Source: Heterobasidion occidentale
Taxonomy: Eukaryota > Basidiomycota > Agaricomycetes > Russulales > Bondarzewiaceae
Length of the DNA stretch: 64,000 nucleotides
Assembly: GCA_039111635.1 (NCBI GenBank)
Contig: JBCAQO010000002.1
Coordinates: 3,720,001 to 3,784,000, forward strand
Direction of reading: 5' to 3'
In this document: piece after piece, positions 8,637 to 19,276 of the stretch
Numbering within the stretch: position 1 is the first letter of the stretch
How the letters are laid out: the number at the start of each line of letters is the position of its first letter
The notes under the pieces: generated by a model
What the model was told of the DNA's origin: nothing
What the model saw: the letters and a program-made list of their open reading frames with translations, nothing else
Databases searched by the model: none
Program-made: the position numbers and the translations under genes

Positions 8637-11600
8637 ATGTCTGCTGTTCCCGTCTCTACCGACACCCTCCCATCAAATGTGCCCAAGCTGGACCCGAAGG
8701 GAACCAACTGGGTCATCTTCTCAATTCACTTCAAGGATGCTATCGCTGCAAAGAAGAAGTGGGGCCATTTTGACGGCACCGCTCCCCGCCCCTCATTCAC
8801 AGTTGCTGCGGGTGCAGCCTTATCCGAGAAGCAACTCGCCACGATTCAGACTTGGGACGATGACGAAGCATCTGCCAAGTATCTTCTCTCACAACGACTC
8901 CCTGACTCAACTGTTATTCGCACCAACAAGATTGCTACAGTAGCCGCACGCTGGGCCTCCATTGTCACCGACTACACTGCGAAGAGTGCATTTGCTCAGA
9001 CCGCACTTCGCAAGGAGTTCCTCGACCTGCGCGTGCCTCGTTCTGGCGATGTCAACACCTTCTTCAAAGATCTAGCTGCGAAGAAGGAGGAGCTTGCGAC
9101 ATGCGGTGTCGAGATTTCCGATCAGGACTATCAGTTGACTGTGATCTGGTCACTCCCGACAAAACTTAGCCAATATGCGAGCGGTCTCCTTGCGTCTGCT
9201 CGTCTTATCGGAGGATCCTCGGCAGAGAAGAAATTTGATATTCAAGTCCTGATGGACCTTGTGGTTGAGGAGTATGAGTGTCTCACGTGCGAACGAGGGG
9301 CAAACACTGGTGGCAGTAACAGCAACTCGAATGCAAACGACGTTGCCTTGTTAGCAACGGGAGGCAGTGGAGGAGGAGGAAAGAGCAAGCGACCATTTCG
9401 GGGCGCGTGCTGGAACTGCGGCGAGAAGGGTCACATTCGGGACAAGTGTCCTAAGCCGAAGAAGACTGACGGCAGCTCATCAAGCAAGTCTGGCTTGAAA
9501 ACCACCGGGTCTGCAAATGTGGCCGTCGACTACGACTCTGACAGCGATGGCTTCTGGATAGCCGAAAGCATGTCTGGTGCATCGGAGGTAGATGACGACG
9601 AAGGCCACGGTTCGATGCCGAGTCTATATTCAGTGTCAGGCAGCGACGCTAGTGACAGCGTGCCTACATTAGATGATGATGAAGGGGGCTGGTTCTCGGA
9701 GATGGAGGAAGATGAGGGCGGAGAGTTCGAGGCATGGGCTGGAGATATGTGTCTGGAAGTGTATGGTGATGTCGCGCGGGACCTGGCCAGTTCCACCAGC
9801 GGCGTCAACCCCGACTCAGTGCACAATGACACCTCCGTCACCAACATGACTGACGAGCCAGAGTTATCCGCTGCTGTTCTTCCAGGTGTCAATAGTGCAG
9901 CCCGCAGCAGGCATCGCCGCGCTATCTTTGATTCCGGTGCCACGCGACACCTCTCCCCGTACTGTGACGACTTCGAGACCTTCACGGAGATCCCCCCAAA
10001 GCCTTTCCAGTCCGCAGCAAACAAGTTTCCAAGCTGTTGGGAAAGGGGAATTAGTCATTGACATTCCGAACGGTGTCGAAGCTTCTCAGCTAAGACTTAC
10101 CAAGGTGCTCTATGCTCCCGAGGTGGGCTACACTCTTGTGTCGGTTGGACGCCTCAATGAGCTCGGTTTCTCGACCACCTTTGTGAACAGCATATGCACA
10201 ATCCGCACACCGTCAGGCAGAAAGGTCGGGGAGGTGCCACGCTCGCAATGTGGTATCTATGCAGTTATGCAGGGGTCAGCTTATGAGGAGGCAAATGAAG
10301 CAGTCGAGAAGCTCACCATTGATCAGCTTCATGCCCGTCTCGGCCACATCTCTCCAAATGTTGCGCGTCGGATGGTTGAACGTGGTTTCGTGACTGGAGT
10401 CCGGCTCGACACCTCAGACACCACACCCTCATTCTGCGAGGCGTGCGTGTATGCCAAGGCTACGCGCAAGCCGGTCCCAAAGCGACGCGATGGGGAACGT
10501 GCGAAAGCACTTGGTGACGAGGTGCACTCGGATCTCTGGGGCCCCGCCCCCGTCGCAACAAGGCATGGCCGCCGATACTGGGTCACCTACACAGACGACT
10601 ACAGCTGTCTTTCGCATATTTACTTTCTGCGCAAGAAGGACGAGACATTCAGCACTTACCAGAAGCTCACCGCGTGGTACAAGACCCAGCACAACGTGAC
10701 AGTCAAGATCCTGCACTCCGACCGAGGTGGCGAGTACACCGGGAAGGAGTTTGTTGCATTCCTCGAAGATCACGGCACGACACAGCGGCTGACGGTCCAC
10801 GACACGCCCGAACACAACGGTGTTGCGGAACGTCTCAACCGTACGATTGCCGAGCGTGTACGCGCGCTGCTGCACGCAAGCGGCCTTCCCCGCTTCCTAT
10901 GGGGTGAGGCAGCTTGTCACGTGGTCTGGTTGAAAATCGGACACCAACGAGCGCGCTGCCCGACGGTGCCACGCCATACGAGATGGCTACGGGGAAGAAG
11001 CCGAGCCTTCGGGGTGTGCTAGAGTGGGGCAAGAAGGTGTGGGTCAAGTCCAAGGCTAAGCCCACATCCAAGTTGAGTGGTAGAGTTGAGGAGGGCAGGT
11101 GGATGGGTGTTGATGAACAATCAGAGGGTTTCCGGGTGTATTGGCCAAAGACAGGGCAGGTAACCATGGAACGGAACCTGTTCTTCGACTCGTCGTCACC
11201 GGGGCTCGAGGGGGAGGAGGTGGCGGTTGAGTTTGACGAGGGAAGCGCAGACGAGCGCCCGTCGACTCCTGGCGTTGAACCGCGGGACGACCCGGCAAAC
11301 CCCGGCGTTCCCAGAACGGACGCGCAGAGCGCGGCGTCTTCCTCAACCACGACCACAACCGCCCACCCTAACGTCCCCACGTCACCCCCATCGCCCAACG
11401 ACGGCGCCACAACCGTCCCTACCCATGGCGCACCCACTCACGACGACGACGCAGCCGGGCACCTACACGAGCCCGACGCCGGACGGCCACGACGCGAGCA
11501 CAAACCGAGCCGCTACGTCCGCGAGCTCAGTAGCGGAGTCGGCCGCACATCCGCGCGGCCGTCTGACGGCCTCTTCACGCGCGGCCTGCAAGCGCCGCCG

Positions 11601-11837
11601 CACCGAGACCGAGTTGAGGGGGAGCTTGCGGAGTTTGCAGAGGGCGGGGTGCTCGACGAGGCCGAAGAGGAGTGGGAGACGGAGTATGCGCTAGCGGCGG
11701 TGACGGCGGACATGGAGGCGTTGGAACCGAGGATGGTTGCAGAGGCGCGCAGGAGGCCGGACTGGCATTTGTGGGAGGTGGCGATCGAAGAGGAGCTGGA
11801 GACTTTGAGGAAGGCCGGTACCTGGAGATTGGAGAGG
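8637..11837 (+). pseudogene. copia gag-protease-integrase, truncated in RT
   Basis: Gag of the copia type (start 8637) carries a CCHC knuckle C-W-N-C-G-E-K-G-H-I-x4-C near 9412-9453 and a protease site D-S-G-A-T near 9930. The reading frame slips near 10023. The integrase then shows H-x-R-L-G-H, a C-x-x-C finger, D in S-D-L-W-G, D in H-S-D-R-G-G and E in V-A-E-R-L-N. A second slip occurs near 10930. The linker to RT is long, acidic and Pro/Ser/Thr-rich. The ORF enters the first conserved stretch of RT and is cut at 11837 by an LTR of another family. It is not functional. Confidence 0.9.
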
Positions 11838-12672
11838 TGTTAGGTCGGAGACCTATCACGTGCACCGATGCACGAAGGGGTCCCTAGGCTAAACCTCCAC
11901 TGGTTCGTATAGTCGTAGACTCCAATGGATGAAGACGATGGATCGTCTTTGAGCTCTTTCGAGGAACTCGGGGTCGCTGTCGGCTTTGTTCTCGAAGAGA
12001 TTGAGAAGGTGATCTTCGAGGTCTTCTCGATGATGAGGAGGAACCGGATGATCTTCTCCTGTCCAACAGATGACACGAGGGGGTGTCCAACTGAGAACGC
12101 GGTAGGCGGCTAACCCGGTATAGAAGCGAATGAGTAGAGGGAGGGGAGGGAAGGGAGACGAGTCCAGTGCTTCGTCAGACCGTGCAAAGAGGTTCTCAGA
12201 TCTGACAGAGATCACGAAGCGTGGGCTAGGAAGGTAGCCAGACGCCGGGTGCAGTGCAGAGATCGAGTGTATTACAGGTGAACGAGCTGAGCTTCTTAGA
12301 AGCTCATCTCGGCTATTTACGTACAGAAGTGTCTAGGGCAGGATCCAGATCTGGTCCGTGCGCTTCTCAGGTACCGAAGTCAACGATCGAGATCCGTAAG
12401 CTAGAATGCCTCATCAACCTGCCATGTAACCAAATATAGTAATCCGAATCACTAATGTCCATCCACATCTTTGATCGATCAAGAACCAGGAACGGGGGTC
12501 AGGAACCAATGTCTGTCCACATCAAGAATCAGGAACAGGAGATCAGCGTTCATGCGTTAGCATGTAAATGGTAAGGAGTCATAGAAAGCGGTCCGAGTCT
12601 GCAACAAGTCCGAAGCACTTGACCAGCCCATCCACTCACGTGCGAAGCACGTGTTAGGACGCGGTCCTAACA
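11838..12672 (-). repeat. LTR B1, 3' LTR of element C
   Basis: An 835-bp LTR of family B on the minus strand, preceded in sense by a polypurine tract (12685-12673). This makes it a 3' LTR. It differs by scattered substitutions from the nearly identical B2/B3 pair. It contains the family B LTR ORF at 12215-11889. Confidence 0.9.
11889..12215 (-). CDS. AUG-less ORF inside LTR B1 (108 codons)
   Basis: Same ORF as in B2 (21225-21551) and B3 (25491-25817), starting from a GTG context with no ATG upstream in the transcript. The middle resembles the LTR A ORF: F-Y-T-G-L-A, a P-x-H cluster, then an F-I-x-x-x-W-like end. No function is known. Confidence 0.4.
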   Translation of the reverse strand: MISVRSENLFARSDEALDSSPFPPLPLLIRFYTGLAAYRVLSWTPPRVICWTGEDHPVPPHHREDLEDHLLNLFENKADSDPEFLERAQRRSIVFIHWSLRLYEPVEV

Positions 12673-12685
12673 CTACCCCCTCTCT
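12673..12685 (-). promoter_or_regulatory. polypurine tract of element C
   Basis: The sense strand reads AGAGAGGGGGTAG directly before the TG of LTR B1. This is the expected plus-strand primer. Confidence 0.8.
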
Positions 12686-13432
12686 ATACAAGTCTTCGGC
12701 GCTTGGCGGGTGCACCGATGGTAGGGGCGGGTCTTCTCAGGTGGACCTCGTCGAAGGTGGGGATGTTCCGAGCGGGATATCCGGTCCAGTTAGCGGTGTC
12801 GATTAAATGGTCTAATGCCTGCTTGTGGTACCCGTATTCCTCAGCCGTCCTATCCATCTGCAGACGAAGGCGCCGGGACTGCATGCGATGCCTATCGTAG
12901 TCTTGAAGAAAGCCGCGCGCCGTAACGTCCGTTCTCTGGCGAATGCCCGTGATTGGACATCCCACGACGAGATGGCCGGCGCGTCCACATTCCCAGCAGG
13001 TACGAGTGGCGGGGTCGGTGGGTGGAGAAGGCGGGAGAGTAGGCGGGTTAGGCCAGACGTTTTCGGAGTCCAATGCGTCTGCAGGCCATCCCTCTTCAGT
13101 TGCGACAGGAACGTCCGGCGACTGGGGGAGGCTTCGTCGACAATGATAGGACGGGTGAGGTTGTCGCCGAGTAGGGGGGGGGATGGGGACACAGCAGGGG
13201 GTGACGGGGGTGGTACCGGTAGCGGCCGAAGTACCTGGCGATCCCGGACGACTTGTTCGGGGTCGTAAGGGGGACTGGTGGGTCGCGTGAATTCGGCGGT
13301 CTCCTCGTCGGTGGGCTGAAAGGGGTCTACCGCCGGGAGATCGGGCTCGGTATCGACCGGGGGATCGACTGCCATGGGTTCCTCAGCGTCGATCTGGTGA
13401 AACCCCTGTTCCTGTATATCCAGTTTGGTCAT
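12684..13432 (-). pseudogene. post-pol ORF of element C with CCHC zinc knuckle, frameshifted
   Basis: An acidic, Pro-rich N-terminal half (ATG at 13432) and, in a shifted frame (from about 13073), a C-terminal half with C-W-E-C-G-R-A-G-H-L-V-V-G-C, a perfect C-X2-C-X4-H-X4-C knuckle. The stop lies next to the polypurine tract. It sits after the chromodomain rather than in gag, an unusual place for a zinc knuckle. It could be an accessory nucleic-acid binding protein. The frame joint is near 13070. Confidence 0.6.
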
Positions 13433-13570
13433 AACCCAGGGCCTAACGTTATCCTCCGGGGTACATCCGCCGGGCCAGTAGCACGCAATGGGGTGAACCC
13501 CTCGACTGTTAAGCGGGAAGGAGTGGGTCGGCAGTAGTCCTTTAGGAACGTACTCTTCGATCTCTAGCCA

Positions 13571-14285
13571 TTATGTCCTGCGAATCGGAACCAACGGATC
13601 GTGTTCTCCTTGTAGCGGATTCGAGCCAGTACATCGAGCCAGGCTGGTATGGCGTGCGCCTGTAGGAGGATGGAGCTGGTGGTGAAGATTCCTCCCAGTC
13701 GGAAATTGATCATGTCGTTGCGGATGGCGGGGAGATTGATCAATCCTTTCATACGGTAGGAGGTGACGGTGAGGTTGGCGAGGAGAATAGCTTGAGTCTG
13801 GTTGAGCGGTCCCGAGAAAACCTGGTAGGCTTGCGCCCAGACTGCTTGCTGTAAATAGAAAAGGAAGGCACGGGGGGTTCAAGCCAGGCTGGTTCAGAAT
13901 GATAGGTGCCTCATCCTCGGCGAGCGTGAGGTGGTAGATGCTATGGTTCGTAGTCAGGTCCTGATCTGTAGAGGCGGATGTCGTAGAGGGGGTTGGGTAT
14001 GGCGCGGATTCGAATGCGAGGGTTTTCGTTGTGAATGGCGAAAGCCACCGGAGGAATGGCGATGTGGGGGTTTGGCATTTCAGCTGGGAACCGGGGGATA
14101 ACAAATTCTGTAAGGGGATCGGCGACTGGGACGCCTTCTGAAGGGATGTCGTCCTCGCTGTCGTAATCTGAGTCCGTGTCGTCAATGAGCGTGGGTGTGG
14201 TGGTGGGCGGAGAGATGGTACGGAGGATGAAGGGGTTGGAGGAGGAGGTGTTGGAGGCGTGAGGAGAGGTGGTAGCGGAAGCCAT
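13571..14285 (-). pseudogene. post-pol ORF of element C, acidic protein, frameshifted
   Basis: From the ATG at 14285 the frame is open to 13941, with an Asp/Ser/Glu-rich N-terminus (S-D-Y-D-S-E-D-D). The sense continues in shifted frames to about 13571. No domain is recognised. It lies between the small membrane ORF and the zinc-knuckle ORF of the same element. Confidence 0.45.
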
Positions 14286-14404
14286 TCTGATGTTACTGAG
14301 AATGTAGCGGGGGGGGTTGTGTAAGAAAAGGTATGCGGGGGCAAGGGACATTCGAGTTGTAGCTGGGATGCTGAGGAATGTTTCCGTCCGATGCAGGGTG
14401 TCTT

Positions 14405-14569
14405 TTATACGATGGAGGAGACGCCAATGGTGGCAGCGGCGTGGAGGGATCCGAGGACAAGGGCGATGGCGATGGAGACAGCGGTGAGAGCAAGAGTCGC
14501 GACGACGGTATAAACGGCTACTGTGGATAGAGTGGGGTCGAAAGGGGTCATAGTCGTTTGCCTGGCCAT
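14405..14569 (-). CDS. small post-pol ORF with one predicted membrane helix (54 aa)
   Basis: Starting at the ATG at 14569, a short polar N-terminus is followed by a run of about 30 hydrophobic residues (V-A-V-Y-T-V-V-A-T-L-A-L...A-L-V-L-G) that could span a membrane. It lies directly after the pol stop of element C. Fungal gypsy elements usually carry no envelope, so a membrane ORF here is unexpected. The small size leaves chance as an explanation. Confidence 0.4.
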   Translation of the reverse strand: MARQTTMTPFDPTLSTVAVYTVVATLALTAVSIAIALVLGSLHAAATIGVSSIV

Positions 14570-14669
14570 GCCAATCCTCGGTTGGTCTGCTTTTGTAGCT
14601 CCTGGTATGCTTGAGTCCGCCAATTAGAGTTGTCCGATCGCTTCTGCTGCAGCTTTGATCGAGACGAAT

Positions 14670-16076
14670 CTATATTGGGCTTCTTTGGCTGCGCTTCTCG
14701 ATCGTTGATCGCCGGTGGTGGCACTTTGATCGAGGAACCAGGGGCGGCCTCTTTAGCTGCGTCATTCGTTTGTTGATCTCTTCCATGATCTGGGGGATAG
14801 CTAATCCTGTAGTGAGAAGCTTCTTTCCGATCGGATGCTTCTCGAGCTTCTTTCTGATTTGATCTTCTTCGGCTACTCTGTTGAGTTCTAATTCGATCAC
14901 CAGGGCCAGAATGGAGGCTTCCATTCCTTTGACTGCTCGAGGGTGCCGGCAGTAGAAGTCCTTTATGGCTTCTTGTGCGTTAGTGACGTTTGCCGCGGCT
15001 TCCCAAGAGTTGTCCGATTCTGGGTAGCCCTTCCATTTGATCAGGTACTGCAGGATCTTCCATCGTCCGAAGCGCCTAGCTCCGACAATGGCTTCGACTT
15101 CGAATTCTTCTTGCCCTTCGATCAGATCCGGAGCCGGTTTAGGGTAGTTCGGGCCATAGACTTCGTTTTCCTTGTAGGGCGTGAGTCGACTAGCATGGAA
15201 GACGTCGTGAATGCGCTTCCAGCTGTTGGGCAGTTTCAACCTGAAGTTGACATTTCCTATGGTGTCAGTGATTTCAAATGGCCCAAAGCGTTTGGGTCTC
15301 AGTTTCTCTGATGGGTGATCGGTGTGGATGTTCTTCCCATCAAGCCATACTTGATCTCCTTTCTTGAAAGGTGGCAGGTCCGTTCCAAAACGGTCGTGCT
15401 TGTTCCTCATGGCTTGGGCTTCAATTTCGAGGCTGGCTTGTTCTTCCTTCCTAGCACGTTGCAGAGCTTCGAGGAGCGAGCGTCGGCGGTGGGGACATTG
15501 TGTTTCCGATAATAGCTGGGTAAGCCCGTGGTTGATATCCATGGAGACGTTCAAATGGTGACTTCTGCGTGGCTGAGTGCTGATGGGTGTTGTGGGCGTA
15601 TTCTGCGTAGGGGATTAGTCCGGCCCAATCGTTCTGTGAAGAGCTGCAAAATGCTCTGTTATTGTTCCAATTCCTGATTCATTCGTTCAGTAGCACCGTC
15701 CGTCTGCGGGTGATAGGCTGTGCTTAAAGCAGATTTGCTTCCTAATTCTTTGAGCAGGGCTTGCGCTACTTTTGAAGTGAATTGAGTTCCTCTATCCGAT
15801 ATGATTTTATCTGGCAGCCCATAGCGTCTCCAGGTGTTTTCTAACAAGATCTTGCTGTTCCATCAGAGTCGATAGTCTTCAGGCATGGGGTTATTACTGC
15901 CGTTTTGGTGAATCGATCGGTTACTACATGTAGCGAGTCGTATCCATTTGATTCTGGTAGATCTGTAATAAAATCCATGGTTATTGTTCCGAAGGGTCGA
16001 TCTGGGATTTCTGTTGGTTGTAGGGGTACCATGGTAGGATGTGTGTCGTTCTTGGTGGATTGACAGATGGCGCATC
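14670..16076 (-). pseudogene. integrase and chromodomain of element C
   Basis: The sense strand begins inside the HHCC finger (C-A-I-C-Q-S-T-K). It contains the first catalytic Asp (T-M-D-F-I-T-D-L-P), the second (S-D-R-G-T-Q-F) and the Glu in A-T-E-R-M-N-Q. After frame changes near 15845 and 15660-15550 it contains the C-terminal integrase and a chromodomain with L-I-K-W-K-G-Y-P-E-S-D-N-S-W-E. A charged helix follows to the stop at 14670. Reverse transcriptase and everything upstream are gone. Confidence 0.88.
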
Positions 16077-16880
16077 TGTTAAGACCTGGTCTTCGCACGT
16101 GATGTGCCAGGAGGCTCCTGAGTCACTGAGGGACGTGCCAAATCCAAGTACGTCCGATGAAGGCACCAGCGGCTACTTGAGTGCGTAATTCGGGATGTAC
16201 GAGGGATTCGTGATGGTATCGCGTCTCCAGGAATGCACAAAGGTTTTCCCACAGATGTGCGGGTACGACCTGATGCGGACCTGGATGGCAGTAGATATGC
16301 TGCTCACTAAAGTCGAGATAGAATACTGCTAGTCCTGTGTAGAACTCAGCCAGTATTGAGATGACGACTGAGTGGTTGAGGATGACGATAGAGAGAAGCG
16401 CAGGGCAAGTTAAACCAATGCTCAAGCAGATGTTCTATTGACAATCAAGAGTCTGGCCTATTGCACAGACTATGATATAGCAGAGGTATGGCTAGTACCA
16501 AGGGTCAAGAGTAAGAACAGGTGGGGAGTAACAAAGGTGAACGAGCTGGCGATACAGGTATCTGGCTCGTTCTATATATACGCGATCCGCTTTAGGGCAA
16601 GATCTACAGAAGGTCTGTGCTCAAGGCACCAAATAGAAGCAAACGATCAACGATCGGAATGATGTAATCTATGATGCGATCAGAGAAGCATGATGCAATC
16701 AATGATGTCAGTGATGTAACTGATCGTTAATCCAGGAACGAAAGATAATATAGATAACTCAATGTCCGCTGGTGAAGTCAAGGGGTCGGTCACCGGGTAT
16801 AGGTCGTATCCGTTGGTCATAGACCGCGTGTCATATGATCAGGTGATCATATATCATGTGTTATGAGCCGGCTCTTAACA
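16077..16880 (-). repeat. LTR A2 (3' LTR of an A-type remnant)
   Basis: An 804-bp LTR closely matching A1. It is preceded in sense by a polypurine tract at 16893-16881, so it is a 3' LTR whose element lies to its right. Its left neighbour is the broken integrase of element C, with no matching 5-bp target duplication across the LTR. Confidence 0.9.
16123..16425 (-). CDS. AUG-less ORF inside LTR A2 (100 codons)
   Basis: The same 100-codon ORF as in LTR A1, still free of stops although the LTR has diverged and carries small indels outside it. See the LTR A1 ORF for the relation to family B. Confidence 0.4.
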   Translation of the reverse strand: MSIGLTCPALLSIVILNHSVVISILAEFYTGLAVFYLDFSEQHIYCHPGPHQVVPAHLWENLCAFLETRYHHESLVHPELRTQVAAGAFIGRTWIWHVPQ

Positions 16881-16893
16881 CCACCCCCTTTCT
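16881..16893 (-). promoter_or_regulatory. polypurine tract of the A-type remnant
   Basis: The sense strand reads AGAAAGGGGGTGG directly before the TG of LTR A2. Confidence 0.75.
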
Positions 16894-17590
16894 AACCTCG
16901 GCCTCACATATAGCGCAATGGGTAATGGTCGGTTGGGTTGTGCGATATGTAGGCCAAGGCAGAAGTCGGGTAGTGCTTTGCAATGATAGAGTGGGGATTG
17001 ACTAGGCGTGAGTCAGGCGAAGGGGAAAGCATAATGATGCGTGGTCCGGGACGTTGGTTTGACTAGCGTCTAGCCGGTGTCGGTGGTCGTGGCATAGGTG
17101 GAACCGGGAGTGACGGTAAAGACGGTGATGAGGAGGACTCAGGACTGGTAGGGAAAACCTGAGGGGATGGTTCCGACAGCGTGTGTGCGTATGTGTCAAT
17201 GTCTTGCAGAGCGCGGAGTGCGAGTTCGAGCATGACTTTGACTGCGTTGTATATGGCAACGCGCGGGTTCCGTTTGTCAGGCATTCTCTTCGGGGGTCAA
17301 AGAGAGATCTTGGTACAGTTCTGGGTTATTGTACCACTTGCTGTCTAGTAGGGGGGGTGCGAGTAGAGGGTGGTCAAGGGAGAGTGGGGAGATTCCGCGT
17401 TGGAGTAGTAGAACTCCATACCAGGAAGAAAGGAAGACAGAGCCGGAGAACGAGACGAGGCGAGACAAGACCAGACGAGAGAAGGAAACAGGAGGATAGA
17501 GGGATCGGAAGCGACACAGGGTTAGGGTCATTGTCGTAGACAGCTTGTAGCACCAGCGCATCAACAACAGACCACCACTGCGCCTTCATT
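16881..17590 (-). mobile_element. 3' tail of an A-type gypsy element with two overlapping small ORFs
   Basis: Before the polypurine tract two minus-strand ORFs are arranged head to tail. The first is 17567-17277. The second, 17284-17063, begins M-P-D-K-R-N, has a helical stretch and ends in a Pro/Ser-rich tail. They overlap as AATGCCTGA, so the stop of the first overlaps the start of the second, as in reinitiation. I recognise neither. The right limit of this piece is uncertain and lies before 17640, where plus-strand element D begins. Confidence 0.5.
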
Positions 17591-18074
17591 TCTGGCTAGT
17601 CCATCTGGTGACAACAGTACCATTCGGACCATCCCACCGTGAACAACACCGAGAACACTGCCGACAAGACCAACACCGAACCATCAGATAAGAACACTGC
17701 CGTCAGAAACAGAACATCACAGTAAAACATCCAACTACCTCACCCTGGCACCCCTCCGAGACAAAGCAGGCCGCTTCCGCTCTGCACCGTCCATAGACAA
17801 CTCCCCACAAAGCTCAGAATTCTCCTTTACAGACATAGATAACAGCCCCCAACCATCCAGCCCCGCAGAAAGCGACATCACATTCCCGCTATCATTCCCA
17901 TCCACCCATACCACGAACACACCCCCTTCCTTCCCCTCCACGGTCATCAACCTCAATTCCCCAATCACCTCGCCATTACCACTACTCACAAACTTACCTA
18001 TACTCACCTACACAAACATCCTCCCACCCCTCACCTCCCCCGACGACTCAGACGACTCGGACTCTGAACGTACA

Positions 18075-19253
18075 ATGTCAACAGCGCTAACTTCCACATG
18101 GTTCTACGGAGACGGCCGCAGCGGCGAGAACCCGGGTGATTTTATTAAACAGGTCGAACAAGGCTTCACAGAAAAAACCACCGACAACCACAAGGTCGAC
18201 AAGGTTGGCCAGTACCTGAAGTCAGGCAGCCCGGCGGAGAAATGGTACGAAGACGAACTAACCCCTAGCGACAGCGCCACCTGGAAAACCTTCAAGACAG
18301 CCTTCTTCGTGCAATGGCCAAAGCTCAAACCCATTCTCAAGACGCGCGCCGAGAAGATCATGGCACTTCAAGCACACAGGTTGACGGAAGCCGAAGCAGT
18401 GAAGAAGATAGAAATGGACGGAACGGAGGAATGGGGGTACATCCGCTGGGCGGATCGGGCCCTAGTCCTCGCAAACGCCGTAGTCGATACCGACGGCATG
18501 CTCATCGAAGGGATCAGGAAGGACCTGCCCTCGAGTGTAGCTACTCTCGTCACTGGAACCTACACAACATGGGCCGAATTCACCAATGCGGTGCGGCAGA
18601 TACGCCCCGATGACCTGCTCCGAGCTCAAGTCAACAATGCTCGCCTAGCCGCTGTAGAGCAGGAGCTTCGACGCCCCAATTCCCGCCAGAACGTACCCAC
18701 CGCCTCTCTCCAACAAATGATGGAACAAATGTCTATCACATCCCCCATCCCCGCTCCGCGAACGACCCCCTACCCCCCAAACCGAGGCGCCCCCCCCACA
18801 CTCCGACCTCAGCGCATCTCCAACACGGAACGCCTAGCGATCGCACACCGGAACCAAGTTCCGCAACATGCTAATACGCCGCCCGGTCTAGCGCTGTACC
18901 AACGACAAATCGCCACTTGGCACACAAACAACCCAAACGGCAGAACCGACGAACACCGCCCCTATCCCCTGACCCCAGGCACCGCACCAATCGCATCTGG
19001 AGAGTGCTGGAAATGCGGAATGTCGGAACCCCGCCACCGAGGCGACGAGTGCACAGGGCGAGCCGTCCCGGAGAATGAGCGCAGGTGGCGCATGATCGCA
19101 TCCACCATCAGCTGCCCACCACCTCCAACTGCTGTGCGGTACGTGTACATCCAGCCCACCGAGTACTACAACCCCTATGAACAGGCGTACGATAACACGA
19201 GCTGGAAAAACACCACAGATGAGTTGGGAAATGGGGACGGGCCGGCAGCTTAG
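18075..19253 (+). CDS. Gag of element D (392 aa)
   Basis: A retrotransposon capsid protein. After the ATG at 18075 comes a capsid-like region (W-F-Y-G-D-G-R ... F-I-K-Q-V-E-Q-G-F) with the W-Y-E and F-x-x-x-F-x-x-x-W-P motifs common in gypsy Gag. A Pro-rich stretch and a knuckle C-W-K-C-G-M-S-E-P-R-H-R-G-D-E-C follow. The knuckle spacing is C-X2-C-X6-H-X4-C, two residues longer than usual. It ends with its own stop at 19253, and pol follows in another frame, so pol would need a frameshift or reinitiation. Confidence 0.8.
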   Translation: MSTALTSTWFYGDGRSGENPGDFIKQVEQGFTEKTTDNHKVDKVGQYLKSGSPAEKWYEDELTPSDSATWKTFKTAFFVQWPKLKPILKTRAEKIMALQAHRLTEAEAVKKIEMDGTEEWGYIRWADRALVLANAVVDTDGMLIEGIRKDLPSSVATLVTGTYTTWAEFTNAVRQIRPDDLLRAQVNNARLAAVEQELRRPNSRQNVPTASLQQMMEQMSITSPIPAPRTTPYPPNRGAPPTLRPQRISNTERLAIAHRNQVPQHANTPPGLALYQRQIATWHTNNPNGRTDEHRPYPLTPGTAPIASGECWKCGMSEPRHRGDECTGRAVPENERRWRMIASTISCPPPPTAVRYVYIQPTEYYNPYEQAYDNTSWKNTTDELGNGDGPAA

Positions 19254-19276
19254 GAGAAGCTCGCACGGCCCGTACC

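Larger units (their letters stand above)
12673..16076 (-). mobile_element. element C internal remnant (integrase to polypurine tract)
   Basis: The 3' half of a gypsy chromovirus on the minus strand: end of the integrase zinc finger, catalytic core and chromodomain, then about 2 kb of post-pol ORFs, the polypurine tract and LTR B1. On the right it is cut by LTR A2 exactly inside the integrase HHCC finger. It may be the other end of element B, whose 5' half lies at 21603-26273. Confidence 0.85.

Noticed and set aside
11838..12672. LTR B1 as a plain solo-LTR insertion into the copia RT
   Set aside because: It has a polypurine tract and element C on its right, so it is a true 3' LTR; no matching target duplication surrounds the single LTR.
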